A stretch of DNA of 64,000 nt from Pleurodeles waltl. Its lineage: Eukaryota; Chordata; Amphibia; Caudata; Salamandridae. The stretch is from positions 781,642,684-781,706,683 of the forward strand of contig NC_090449.1 of NCBI RefSeq assembly GCF_031143425.1. The letters run 5' to 3'. The notes under the pieces were generated by a model. The model was given only the letters and a program-made list of their open reading frames with translations. It was not told the origin of the DNA and did not search any database. Below, piece by piece: positions 34,001 through 46,030 of this stretch (position 1 is the stretch's first letter; every line of letters starts with the position of its first letter). Position numbers and translations under genes: made by a program.

Positions 34001-36580
34001 TTTTGAGTGTTGCTAGATCTTGAAATTTATGCAGGTGTCATGTGGGACAAGGAACAAACAGATGTATATGTTTATTGACAGGATAGAAACCTGGTGTCCT
34101 TGCATTATGGCAGTGTATTTGGACAGAAAAATGTTTGAAGCCCACATGGAGGAATCTGAAACATATGCACTAAAGTCCGCCAGTTGGCCTTGTCAAAGAT
34201 TGGCCTTTTTTATAATAACTACTTTGTCAAAAGGTGTTAAGATTTTTGTTTGTGCATAAAAGGTCAGGGATCAGTCAGGTTTGGTGACCAGGAAGGGGCC
34301 ATCTTGCAGCTTTTTCCAAAATAATCTGGGTGAGCATATTGGAAGTAAGGTAGAGGAGCTGGCATGGAGATAGGAATTATTCACAACTCGGAAATGGTCT
34401 TGACTTTTTGAGCAGAGTTTTTACTATTTCTTCATTGTGCTTTGAGGTGCTTCAAGCACAACATGGGCATTAAATGGGGGTGTTTCTGGAGAAGAGGACA
34501 AGTGTGCATCCAAAAGAGAGACCGGCGCAGCTTCCACATATAAATATCATAATAAGAAGAACAAATGTCATGCTTTCCTGCATTGGAACATCAACCTATT
34601 GCCTCTAAACGTCTACTATGTGCAATATTTTTAATCTGAAAAGTATAAATTGCAATAATAGTTTTGCTGACCTAAGTTCCAAGATAGGCGCACAGGGCGT
34701 CACACTTTCACAGTATGAAAGAAGCCAAGGCAGCTCTATTTTAATGCTAGGTCCAATCTGAAAGACACAAAGGTAGTTGAATTCCTTCAGACCCACTGAA
34801 CAGCTCTACAGAGGACCTTCAACCTTAAGAATGAAAATAATAAATCAAGTTATAGAGATGCCACTATACATTCTGTTGAAGCAATCAATACCATTAACAA
34901 TTTACTTTTTTTCTTACTTGAAATAAAAGGATTCTGCGTCAGCTGGTCAAGAGTTACAATTCCCATAATTGATAATCAGAGATGACCATAAATTTTGCTG
35001 ACCCAAAAAACCGGTACCTCTGTTTTTTTGTGAGCAAAACAATTTTCTTTTTTGCTGCATAATTAATTGCATGTCACGTTGTGTTAAGTTGGGCAGTTAG
35101 TACTCGCACACTAAGTAAATCATAGGAGTGGACATCATCCGGAGGAGATCATGAGAGCGAGGGTGAAGTTAGCAGAGAAAGGAGGAATCGGTCTGACGAT
35201 GACGTAGAAGCCAAAAACCGTACATCTGGAAATTCATTATTTTCGATTTTATCATGTAAGTGACTTGTGACCCGACACTTTTCAACCGGTTGGTTGTCCT
35301 GTCCTTGGTGGTGGGGCGTTTACTTATGTAAGCGAAAGGCAGTTTATGAGTTGCATTTATTTGACAAGATCCAAAGACGGGCAAGGTTCCTATTACAGGA
35401 AAGAGCCTTTGTTAATGGACCAAAAACCCTTCTTGGCTGAGCTATATTTTCTAAGAGGAGAATAAAACCACAACGCACGGTACCAGGTCACTTCTTGAAA
35501 TCTGTGGTGTTCAAATCATCTCATTAGCTCTAACACACTACAAAGTATCTTTAGAACACAAAAAAACGGTTAAAATAAAAGGAACTCTTGCAGAGTTCGA
35601 GCTACCTCTTAAATAAAGGGATTGTTAAAGATTGCTTGGATATTGTTGTATTATTTGCTTAATTAAAATATAAGCTTGCGTTGCTGATGACGCCTTGGTA
35701 CTCCAGGCCAGTTAATGATGTATGATCCCTGCAGAAAATCTTCAAATTTCTGCTGCACCTTGCTGCATTAAGTAAAGAGGAATACCCTGATTTATTTAAA
35801 GTTGATGACAAATTCACTGTGCCCCAAGTTTTCGTATCTCAGTCCTTATATATACACAGTAGTCTCCTTCGAGACTGATAAATGTTGCTGTCAATGCAAA
35901 ATGTTTTCTCCTCTCCTATCGAAAGGTCCACCTTGCTTCTCAAAATACTTGATTTTTTTTTTTATTCAAGCATAGATCATGTCAAAGTCACAATCATTCT
36001 GGGCGGGAGGGGGGGCAGGACCTGCAAAAGGACGAGTTGGATTCATTTTAATTAATATTACAGGTAAGTAATCAAGAACTATCATTTTGTCAATCTTCCT
36101 CATCTTTTTATTATGGCAATATTTCAAGCAAATATCGCCACACAGCCACAAAGGCCTACTATAATATATGTTGCCACATTCTGCTATTAATATTCGATCC
36201 AACAATTATAACCTCACAAAACCCACCCCATTTTTGCTAAAATCTTCTGCCAAAGTCATTTCCACTTTGCGGTTGTATTGTGAGATCAATGTATGCAAGA
36301 TGGCATCATCCCTATCCATTAGATTTCAGAAAAAGTACTCAACCCATGAGGTCACCATTTCCTGTGCTGATTCGCTAGAGGCATGGAAACCAGTTTTCGT
36401 CAATAAGCCAACAATGCCTCACTGCACCAAACAGCTTAGTGTTGCCAGCAAAGGCTTCTTACCTTTATGAGCAAACTGAAGGATGAAAAATAAACTGCGA
36501 AATGTCCTGAACCGTGATGTGCTTTCCAAATAGCTTCACACATCTTCTATACCCAGTTGAGTTAATGATTGTTTCACTAC
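31046..36580. other. Long spacer without recognisable feature
   Basis: This 5.5 kb has no open frame with a known motif and no repeat I can name. It is the longest stretch in the window free of recognisable elements, and its nature is open. Confidence 0.4.
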
Positions 36581-38545
36581 TGTTAGACCCAACAACCTTA
36601 AGGTGGTCATGCCCAACTTTTTGCCTGCCTCCCTCCATTTCTCTGACCCTGTTTTTGCTGGTTTTAGGACTCTGCGCACCAGTGCATAAAGTGCACGTGC
36701 TCTCTCCCCTAAACATGGTAACATTGGTTCATACCCAACTTGCACATTTAATTTACTTGTGAGTCCCTAGTAAAGAGCATTAGAGGTGCCCAGGGCCTGT
36801 AAATTAAATGCTACTGGTGGGCCTGTGCAGCACTGATTGTGCCACCCACAAAAGTAGCCCCTTAACCATGCCTCAGTCCTGCCATTGCAAGGCCTGTGTG
36901 TGCAGTTTCACTGCCACTTCGACTTGCCATTTAAATCTACTTGCCAAGCCTTAAACCTCCCTTTTTCTACCTATGTCACCCCTAAATAACCCATAGGGCA
37001 GAGTGCTACATAAGTGAAAGGCAGGACACGTATGTATGTGTTTGATATGTCCTGGTAGTGAAAAACTCACAAATTTGTTTTCCACTACAGTGAGGCCTGC
37101 TCCTCCTTAAGCGGTATATTCTGATCTGGAAGGAGTAGCCCTGTCCTGTATAGCATGGCCAGAATAATAAAACAAAATCCTGCTTTCTGGTGAAGATGAA
37201 TTTAATATTACTATTTTAGAAATGCCACTTTTAGAAAGAAAGCGTTTCTCTGCACTTACTGACATCTGTTCCTTCCAGCCTGTCTCCAATCCATGTCTAG
37301 TCTATGCTGGTTGACAGCTCCTCTGGAGCATTCCACCCAGACAGCCATAAACGCAAGACACTCAGTCACAACTGCATTTATCTGCGTACTTAATCGGTCT
37401 CCCTGGGCAGAAAGGGCAGAGGGGTTTTCTCTTACACTTCAAAGACCAGTGGCCAGCCATCAAATACAGGATTGATAACTCTTCTCCCCCTCCCCCCACA
37501 GGGATCCTGGCAGACAGGACTGGGATGAAAGGGGAACGTGTGCACTTCAAAACCAATCTTTGAAGTTTTCTCCCACTTCAAAGGCACTTTTGGGTATATA
37601 TACTGGGTCTCTGACCCCATCAAATCAGACACTTCTGGTTCTACATCTGGACTCGGCCAGAGGGACTGCCTGGCTGCCCAAAGGACTCATCTGGACTGCT
37701 TTCCTGAAAAGGACTGCTGCCGTCTGTCTCTGCTGGAAGAACTCTACGTTCCCCGCAAGTGCTCTCCAAAGGATTTGACTGGGTTTGCCTCCTGTTCTGA
37801 AGTCTAAGGGCCACAAAGAATTCACCCCAGAGAGGAAAATCCCAGTGTGTTGAAAAATCGATGCAAAACTTGCAGAAATCGACACAGCACTTACCTCGTG
37901 GTGGAAAATTCACAGCATCGCCTAACGGATTGCAGCAGTGCCTGCTCCTACTACCAGAACGTCAAGGATTTTCAACACATTGTCCCTGGGCATCAAAATA
38001 TCACCAGATTCCAGTAAGGAACCAGGGCGTTCTCCTAGAAATCAACGCATCACCTTGCAACATGGAAAGAAAAGGCACATCGTCTGTGTCGCACTGGAAA
38101 ATCCGATGCAGTGCCTTATTTTTCAACACATCTCCTCCTCTGTGGCCCCGTTGCATCGATATTTTTGACATATTCCAGGTACTGTGTGTTACAAGGAAAT
38201 AACCACTGATTAAGAATTGAGACTCAGTTAAACCTTTAAAGAGTGATCTCAACTTGTGCATATTGTATTTGTCGTTTTGATCTGTTTTAATTCTGATAAA
38301 TAGTATTTATTTTCCTAAACTGGAGTGGATTACTTTTTGTGGTGTTTTCACTGTAATACTGTATGAGTTATTGCAAAAATACTTTACACATTGCCTTCTA
38401 AGTGAAGCCTGCCTGATCTGTGCCAAGCTACCAGAGGGTGAGCCTAGGATGATATGGATTGTATGTGACTTACCCTGACTAGAATTGTGGTACCCACTTG
38501 GACAAGGGTGTATATCTCTGCCTACTAGAGACCCAATTTCTAAAA
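36581..38545 (+). mobile_element. Solo LTR 'B' of the large-LTR family
   Basis: This aligns, in forward orientation, with LTRs A and C. It starts tgttagaccc (36581), passes the shared gggcctgtaaattaaat block (36792-36808) and the cataagtgaaaggcaggaca-type segment (37010-37028), has a TATA at 37595, and ends with tttacacattgcc, gtgccaagctacca and tttctaa (38385-38545). The total is about 1.97 kb. No gag or PBS follows, so I read it as a solo LTR. Several short open frames inside it are chance. Confidence 0.75.
37595..37602 (+). promoter_or_regulatory. TATA box of LTR B
   Basis: The sequence is tatatata, about 1.01 kb from the LTR start. It occupies the same relative place as in LTRs A and C. 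Confidence 0.6.
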
Positions 38546-41500
38546 TTCACAAATAAGGAGACAGGTGTGGCACTAGGCAAAACTATCTCCTGATTCAAGA
38601 GGAAAATATATAATTAACTTAGGCAGCAGCAGCAGCAACAAGACAAAGAACCACAGCATCGGATGTGAACTGCAATTCGAATTTAAACAAAGGGGAGCCC
38701 ATCAGTATAACCAGATGCCATGCTGTCAGGGCCAACAAAACATCATTCTGATGGACACGCTGAACAATGGTAAATGTGAGAGAATCTAAGGGAGATTTTT
38801 GTACAGCCTAGAGCCCTAGCTTCAAGTCTCAAACCAGAAGGACAAACCAAATGGAGACCAGGACAGTACAACACTAAAAAAAGAGTTCAACCACATAACA
38901 GTCTCACAACTCTCCCCAAGATTCCTGAAGCACTATAACCCCAACAAACCGAACACTTGAAATTGAGACGGACAGACCCAATAAAAATCAGTCTTATAAA
39001 ATTTCGGAAGTCATATGAAACTATCTGGCTTCTTGCAGGACCATGTCCATCCTATGTGAAAAGTAATGGTAAACTAACTTTTGCTTCTCAGTCTCCACCA
39101 GGATTCATTGTAATTGTGGTGGAATCTGGCTGAGAAGAAGGGGCCACTGCAGTAGTGACAGTTAGAGAGGAAGGATCCACTCTGAAGCATTTGCAAGCTG
39201 TCTCAGGAAAATAAACCACAACCCTCTGTACTATCACCTGACCATCACAATTATCCATGGTCAACTTGTCTAAATAAATTAATTTAATTGAGCATTATTT
39301 TCTATGGGATTCTATTTTTAGCTCCCAACTCCATTATTTTCTGTGGGAAGGTGTTGCAATATCAGTGGTTGCCACGTGGGATGCTTGACTTACTACTGCT
39401 GCTTATTGGCAGTAGGAACGGACACTAATACCTATGGCTCTATCCCCTTCAGGGGTTGCAAACATGTAAGTCTACACTTTTGAATAACATTACAGTTGTA
39501 AAAATAGAATAGCCAATAGTAGTAAAGTTAGTCAAAAGGGTAAGAGTGACCTTACACTTATGAGTACTTTGCATGTGTGAGTTCCCTGGCCAGTTTAACA
39601 TTTCCATCCTCATACAGCTACAGGCTTTATGGCTGCAATGCCCTAGCTTTTCTATTTGTTTTCTTCAAAAGGGTTTGGGAAAGAGGTTTTCTCCTGTCAT
39701 TTATTTGTTGACTTTTTTATATTTAAATGGGTTATTGATTTTTAAAGAAAATAATTGACCAAGTAGCCTTTTAATGTATTGTTAAATTGATTTTAATGAG
39801 ATTTTAAGTTTCTGAAAAGCAAAGAAAACTAATCTTTTTAAAAAGTGCTCTAGGATCCCACACATGGGCAGAACAATTCATTGTTTATTTTAAGGAATAT
39901 CTCCCTACAAAGAAAAAAAATGGTGCTATGTTTAGGTGACAGGTATAAATATGCAACAAAAATAAGAAAATGCTGCCACTCACAGTGAAGAGAGCCAAAA
40001 GCTGAAGCACGCTTACACAGTACCCCATGCTCTATGCTGTTGCGGGCAAAGCAAAATGTGAATGTCACTTGAACAGACCAATAAATGAAGTGATCTGACT
40101 GAAAGGCTCTGTATAATCAAATAAATGTATACATTTTTATCAGTATTTTGTCAGGAAAACATGTGTTGGACAAATCAGCTACAGCTATCTTTAGGCCAGA
40201 CCTAAAAACACGTTAGCCACCAAAAACTAACATCCGTGTAAGAAGATGACACTTTTTGCATGATCAACCTGTTGCCCACGTTTTCCAGCGACTGATTAAA
40301 GTGGCTGGCCATGAGAAAGCTTTCTGCCATCTGGGAGGGAGGTGGGGTGGATGTTGAATTGACTCAGGAAGGGACATAAAGGGCCTGCCATTGGAAGCGT
40401 GATCTCTTTCTAGCAGGAAGCCCAAATGCGGTGTGAGCTCAAAAGGGGAGCTTCAAAGTGGAAGCCGCTTTTGAAGGGCAAACTGTGTACACACACAAGA
40501 GGGGCTGATCTTTTGTTCTGGTAGACAGGCTGGTATCGGGGACAGACGCAGAATCAGCTGCAACTTAGTTTTCCTGTGGATGTGCAGCCCATAGGAAGCC
40601 ACATCTCTAGAATAGGCTACCAAGCTCCTTACACAAAGAAAGAGGTTCTGGAATCTTGGGTGTAGGCAGAAGATTGCATTCTGGGATAGTTAGATGCCAC
40701 ACTTGACAGGAAGTTGTCATCTGGTGGCAGGGGACCTGGTAACCCATTGGCTAGTAGGCACAGGATCCCCTGAGGGAACATTCTGGGCGCAAAGGTGGCA
40801 TCCAGATCTCAGATCACATCTGCACTGGAGAGAAGATCGAAGAAGGACTCACCTGCTGTTCCCAGGACCAGGCAAAGAGAGGCTGCACCAAAGACTGGAT
40901 TGCTCCTTCTGATACTTGGGCTAGCAAAGACAGGACTGTGCTGGTTGTGCCCTGCTCAAGGGAAAATCATCCCTGAGCAACTCCAACAGTTAGTTGTCTG
41001 ACTTCCTGTCACAGATACAGGACCACAAAAGCTGAAGAAGCCTGCCTTGGCGGGTTAGTAGCCAAGATTGACTGACCTCTAAAGTGCATCATGGGAGAGC
41101 AAGTGTCAATATTCAAATATTGCACCAGAATCTGCCTGACCCAGGAGAGACATTGGAGTGATGATTGCTAGCCTCAGTTAAAGAGAACTACTGGTTTTGC
41201 TGTAACCAGAGACCAATGGCAATTGGTTTTTGCATGCAGTTTAACCAAACTTTGAGGGACATTGACCTCTCTCGCTAAAGTTGCCCAACCATGTTTGTGA
41301 ACCACTGATCGGCCAAAGGAAGACCACTCCCCCCCCCCCCCCACACACACACACAATCACCATATCAGCATCCATCATCCCTTGCACTAGGACCACTCCA
41401 CTGATTCCTATGGCAGTTCGTCCATAGAGCCTGGACTGGAGACTACTTTGACTGCAAGGTAACTGTCCTGTCAAGCCTTATTGGCTCCTGTGACTTACTC

Positions 41501-42789
41501 CGTGCTTTAGTTGGTCACTCAAAGTGGGTCAAGTAGTAGTACCAAACTATACAAATGTTTTTGGAGTAACCGCAGTAGTTGCCAATGCTAGTTTGGGATT
41601 CAAATGAAAAGCAGTGATTTATTATTTGCTTAATAATGTATATCTTTGAAACCTTACGGTGGATTTTGTTCATTTAGTTTTTAAAACTTCAGAAAAAAAT
41701 AGGAGCTATTTTTATAAATTGGTGTTGAATTTTTTTGTGTGTGGTTCCAACTTGTTAAACTATTTTGGTACTTCTAAATGCTTTGCATTTGTTCCTTTCA
41801 CAAAACCGAACTGCTCAAAACCACAGCGACCCAGCCACTACTACTTATGTTGTGCGACCCGATTATATAAAACTCACAAGCCCATTTGGATCCAGTTAGA
41901 TTCATCTGCAAAATCTTAGCTCAACTGCACCCAAGACGGGTTTGTGAGTTTACTACAGTGCGGTCGCACAACCCCCCCCATATAATAAGACCTTTTCCTC
42001 ACACCTCCTTTACTACTACAGGCCATGAGAATAGCACATGCAAGGTGGTGTGGGACAATCCTCATATGCAGCTCAATGACACAATTGACACTTTGCAAGT
42101 ATATATTTTGTGCATTCTATCATGTAGCAAGTGTACTAAGTTTGTCTTCACAACTGTCAGTTGTGAGATTGTTTTAGTCAGTTGTGGAGTCGAATTCTCA
42201 GAACAAAGAATGAAATCCACCAGTAAACTGATGTCAAGGAGTTGTACTTTTGTGAAAATGTAATATGCACCTGAACAGCACCAGGTGAAAAATGCAGTAC
42301 GTGGTAGAAAGGAGGGTCCCCTTCCTTTCAAGAGAAAGGAGGATAAAATTAAATGGAGTGGCGGTGGACAGGTGATTGGACAGGTGGGCAGGTGATTGGA
42401 TTTGTTGTGATGAGATTTTAGTGAAAGTATTCCACTGCAGCAGTCTCCTTCACCTTTTGACGTCTGAACCCCACTGAATCACTACTAGAAGACAGGGACC
42501 ACACCACAGCCTAATCAAGTTCCGTGATTAGAACCTTACAAAAATATGCACAAATAAAAGTAACAGGGACAAAAATTACACACATTAGGATTTTTCCCCA
42601 ATTCAAAATTTTTTTTTTTTTTTTACAAACTCGGACATTAATTTTCATAGGAGTTTTTTAAAATTTGGTTTTATTTCTAAAAGACTGAAAGGTATGCTAG
42701 TCTATCACATGACTCTCTTTCCTGTTTAAGGTATTCTCTCTCTTTGTTACCGCATACCACTGCTACAATTGCAGCCCGGAAATGTCTAT
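38546..42789. other. Spacer without recognisable gene
   Basis: There is no coding similarity in 4.2 kb. It includes a C run followed by (AC)n at 41330-41355, and a T run at 42606-42624. Short open frames here lack known motifs. Confidence 0.45.
41330..41355. repeat. C homopolymer followed by (AC)n
   Basis: A run of about thirteen C is followed by about six AC units. Confidence 0.9.
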
Positions 42790-42824
42790 ACTAGATTATG
42801 TTTGCTGTACATGTGCTTCTCCCA

Positions 42825-43060
42825 GTGAATGTCGGAACACCACAAGAAGAGCCACGACGAGCGAGGTACCAGGAGTCATTGTCGGCAGGAAAGGTAAGGT
42901 TTTTTTTTTTTTTTTTTTTTAAATTGTTCCCCCTGTTCCTGTATTCTCCTCCCCCCCACCTCCCACTGACATTTGCAGCGGCCGTCGCTATAACAGACTA
43001 ATTTCCTCCTTTGTGAACTGCAGATAGGCAGTGGTGCTGGAACAATTTTCAGAACTAGGG
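42825..43060 (+). repeat. Repeat shared with 7640-7800
   Basis: It shows the same order of blocks as at 7640-7800: an ggaacacca-type motif, aaggtaag followed by a long T run (42900-42920), a C-rich tract, then tgcagcggccgtcg. The copy is diverged. It directly precedes the PLE2 coding region. Confidence 0.4.
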
Positions 43061-43099
43061 AGCTGTCAGTGTTACATCACTAAAGTCATAGGGACAGTG

Positions 43100-45640
43100 A
43101 AAATTCCAAGCACATGAGAAAATGTATCCTTACACAAAAAGTGCACTTTGTCCTTAGATCTAACAACTCTTCAGATGCATGGTCAGGCAGGAACACCAGT
43201 TCAGATTCAGAGAGCGATTCCTCCACTACAACCCGCCAGCGACGAGGGCATCATGGTCCCTACTTGGGCAGATGGAATCAGCCACCAATGGCATCTCCAT
43301 TTCCCCAAATGAACAATCAGCAATGGGAGTGACCTTTTAATTAAGGACCCCCTCCCAATTCAAGGCCCCCATGTTTGTGCCAATCCTGCATTGTGGGCTT
43401 TTCCTAACCCCTCTTTGTTAGACAGAGGTCAGGGAAGGGGCAAAGGGAAAAGGAAGGGGGTCAGGTGGAGACCAAGAGAAGAACCGCAAGAGACCGAATC
43501 ACTAGGAGACAATGTCCCAAGCACCAGCAAGACCTAATAACTAAAGACACAACATCTGAAACCAGTACCATTATCAACCTGAGCAACAGAACTCTTGATG
43601 ATCTAGAGTCTAGAATCCTCAACAAGGGACTAGGATTTGTCCCTACCCCAAAAACCGACCTGTTCTAAATGAGAATTGAGATTGCAGAGTTCTTCCGCAA
43701 GGTCCGCCTCCAGACTTTTTTCTTTGAACACCTGACCTCAGACTCAGAAATAAGCAGGAACATAGGCTTACAAACTAAATCTACCTTCTATCCATCCACA
43801 AGTCTGATGCCCCCAGAGTTACTGGTGTTCAGAAAATCCGTCACTCGGAAGATAAGTAGTCTACAGGAGTTACCTAACAATACCTTTCATAACAGGTGCT
43901 CCCAAGAGCTAGCAGCTCTGAAACGCCTTACATCTGACCCTACAATAGTGATAAAACCAGCGGACAAGGGAGGGCCACTGTAATTATACCAGATCAGATG
44001 TATAGGGATGAATGCTTGCATCTTTTGTATACACAGCACTATAAGCAGCGGTTGAAGGATCCTATACCGGACATCCAGGAGGAGATTGCCTTCCTCGTGT
44101 CTAGGGCATCAGACAATGACTGGCTGACAGCATGAAGCAGCCTTTCTGGTCCAAGCCAATCCAAAGATTCCATACTTCTACATCTTTCCAAAAATACATA
44201 AAAAGACAAATTCCCACTCCTGGCAGGCCCATTGTATCAGGGATGGGATCAGTTCTGGAACCGCTCTCACAATTTTGTGACATCTTCTTACAAACACTGA
44301 ACTCCTAATTACGTTGGATATGGAATCACTCTACTGCTAGAGGAGACCAGGAACAAATCTAAGACTCCCCTGGAATTCATACTAGACCTAGCCCACGTGG
44401 CTTTGACTAGGAATTACTTTGAATGAGAAAAAAAAGTGTCTTTCTCCAAATACAAGGGACATCAATGGGTAGTACCTTTGCTCCCAGTCTAGCCTGTCTC
44501 TACATAGACCACTTTGAAAGACAAATGGTGTCCCAAGAGGATAATTCCTTTATTAAGCAGATCAAACTTTGGAAGCGCTACATTGATGATGTCCTGCTGA
44601 TTTGGACAGGAACAGCCAACCAGTCCTTAACCTTTGCAAAGTGGCACAATTCATTGAACCCCTATCTCAAATTTACTATGATGATAGGCGGTGATAAGCT
44701 ACCCTTTCTCGATCTGCTCATTTATGAAAAGAAGGGGACACTAGCGACTGAGGTCTACTACAAGCCAACAGACCGCAATAATCTGCTTCACTTTCAAAGC
44801 TTCCACCCTACAAGGGAGAATCTACCAGTGCGGCAGTTCCTGCATCGCCGATACAACTGCTCGGATGATATGGATTACACTAAACACGCAGGCAGACAGA
44901 CTTTCAAGGAAACTCCTGGAGAAAAACTACCTGGCTCATCTTGTCAGGAGAGCCGACAAGAGAGCATGCAATAACTACAGAGACCAGCTCTTGGAACCCA
45001 CAAGAAAAAAAGAACAAACAGAGCAGGTTATCTGTGTAACTACTTTCAAACCTCTATCAAATAAAATCCAGAAAATAAGGGATGATTGGAAGATCTTGAC
45101 CTCAGGGGGACTACCCTTTGCCTAACCTGTACACACTTTCAGGAGAGCAACCATCATACGAGATATGGTAGTGCACACACAACCCCAGAGAAGAACACTA
45201 CCCAACAAACAAACGACCCTGTGGAAAATGGCCCCTCCATCTGGCCACCACACCTGCGGGAAATTCAATGTCTAAGTTCACATGCAAAACAACTACCCTG
45301 GTGTTGGGTCTCAAAACTCCTTGGGAACTGAAATCTCTCACGAACTGCAATAGCACAAACGTCATATACATGATTCAATGTCCCTGCCAATTCAAATATA
45401 TTGGAATGATAACCAGGAAAGTCGGAACCCGCGTATGTGAACACAGAAACGCCATACGCTACAAACGTGATGCCACAAAGCTTATGAGCCACTTCATCAG
45501 GAGTAATCACTCCCCTGACGACATGGAATGGGTAGTACTAGACAAACTCAACCCAACGACAAACAAACCAAAAACTCCTGTATTATGAACAGCGGTGGGT
45601 CTGAAGGTTATGTACAGACTCCACAGGACTCAACAACGAA
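43100..45640 (+). mobile_element. Penelope-like element PLE2, degenerate
   Basis: This is a second PLE on the plus strand, of a different lineage from PLE1 judging by its motifs. It carries an N-terminal frame, an RT with an intact YIDD box, and a C-terminal GIY-YIG endonuclease. No terminal repeat or hammerhead motif is obvious at either side, so the limits are set by the coding parts only. Confidence 0.75.
43108..45588 (+). pseudogene. PLE2 RT with GIY-YIG endonuclease, broken
   Basis: An N-terminal polar stretch (43114-43332) is followed by the PLE block TIINLSNRTLDDLESRILNK (about 43558-43620) and then TIVIKPADKGG (43945-43977), before a frameshift. The finger region near 44160-44280 is degraded. 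The palm is open at 44423-44970: GTSMGSTFAPSLACLYID, then the catalytic WKRYIDDVLLIW (44570-44605) and LPFLDLLIYEKKG (44698). After further frameshifts the endonuclease lies at 45340-45560, with VIYMIQCPCQFKYIGM (GIY-YIG equivalent) and a downstream R-CEHRNAI. About four frameshifts or stops separate the parts, so the protein is not made whole. Confidence 0.8.
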
Positions 45641-45714
45641 ATCCCATGTTCCATTTTAAACAAACAATAGAGGATTAGCCTCCACTGTCCGTTATCAGCC
45701 TTCGTATAATCTCA

Positions 45715-46030
45715 TCTTCATTTCTCTTCCTTTCTTCAGTTTGATTCTCTTTTTCCCTGACTTCCCCATTCCTTTTTTCCTCCCCACACTTTCCCTTCCT
45801 TTTGTTTTTTACCTTTCTTCCCCATTTCTTCCCACTCCACCTCTTTTCCCCCCCAGTTTCCCCCTTCTCTTCCCCTCCCCCTTCCCGCCCCCACTGCCTC
45901 TTTCCTCTTTTTCTTACTAAGAAGTACTCTCTTCCACTATTCTCTGTTCTCTCCTCTTTTCACACCGTTTGCATTTTCCCTTTGCTCTCCTCCCCTTTAC
46001 TCCATCTTCTCCTTTTTTTCTCCCTTCTCC
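45715..46030 (+). repeat. Polypyrimidine tract
   Basis: About 315 bases are almost entirely C and T on the plus strand, with few purine interruptions. An open frame through it is a compositional artefact. Confidence 0.85.

Noticed and set aside
36514..36762. Overlapping open frames at the LTR B start
   Set aside because: They lie inside an LTR shared with two other copies that do not keep these frames.
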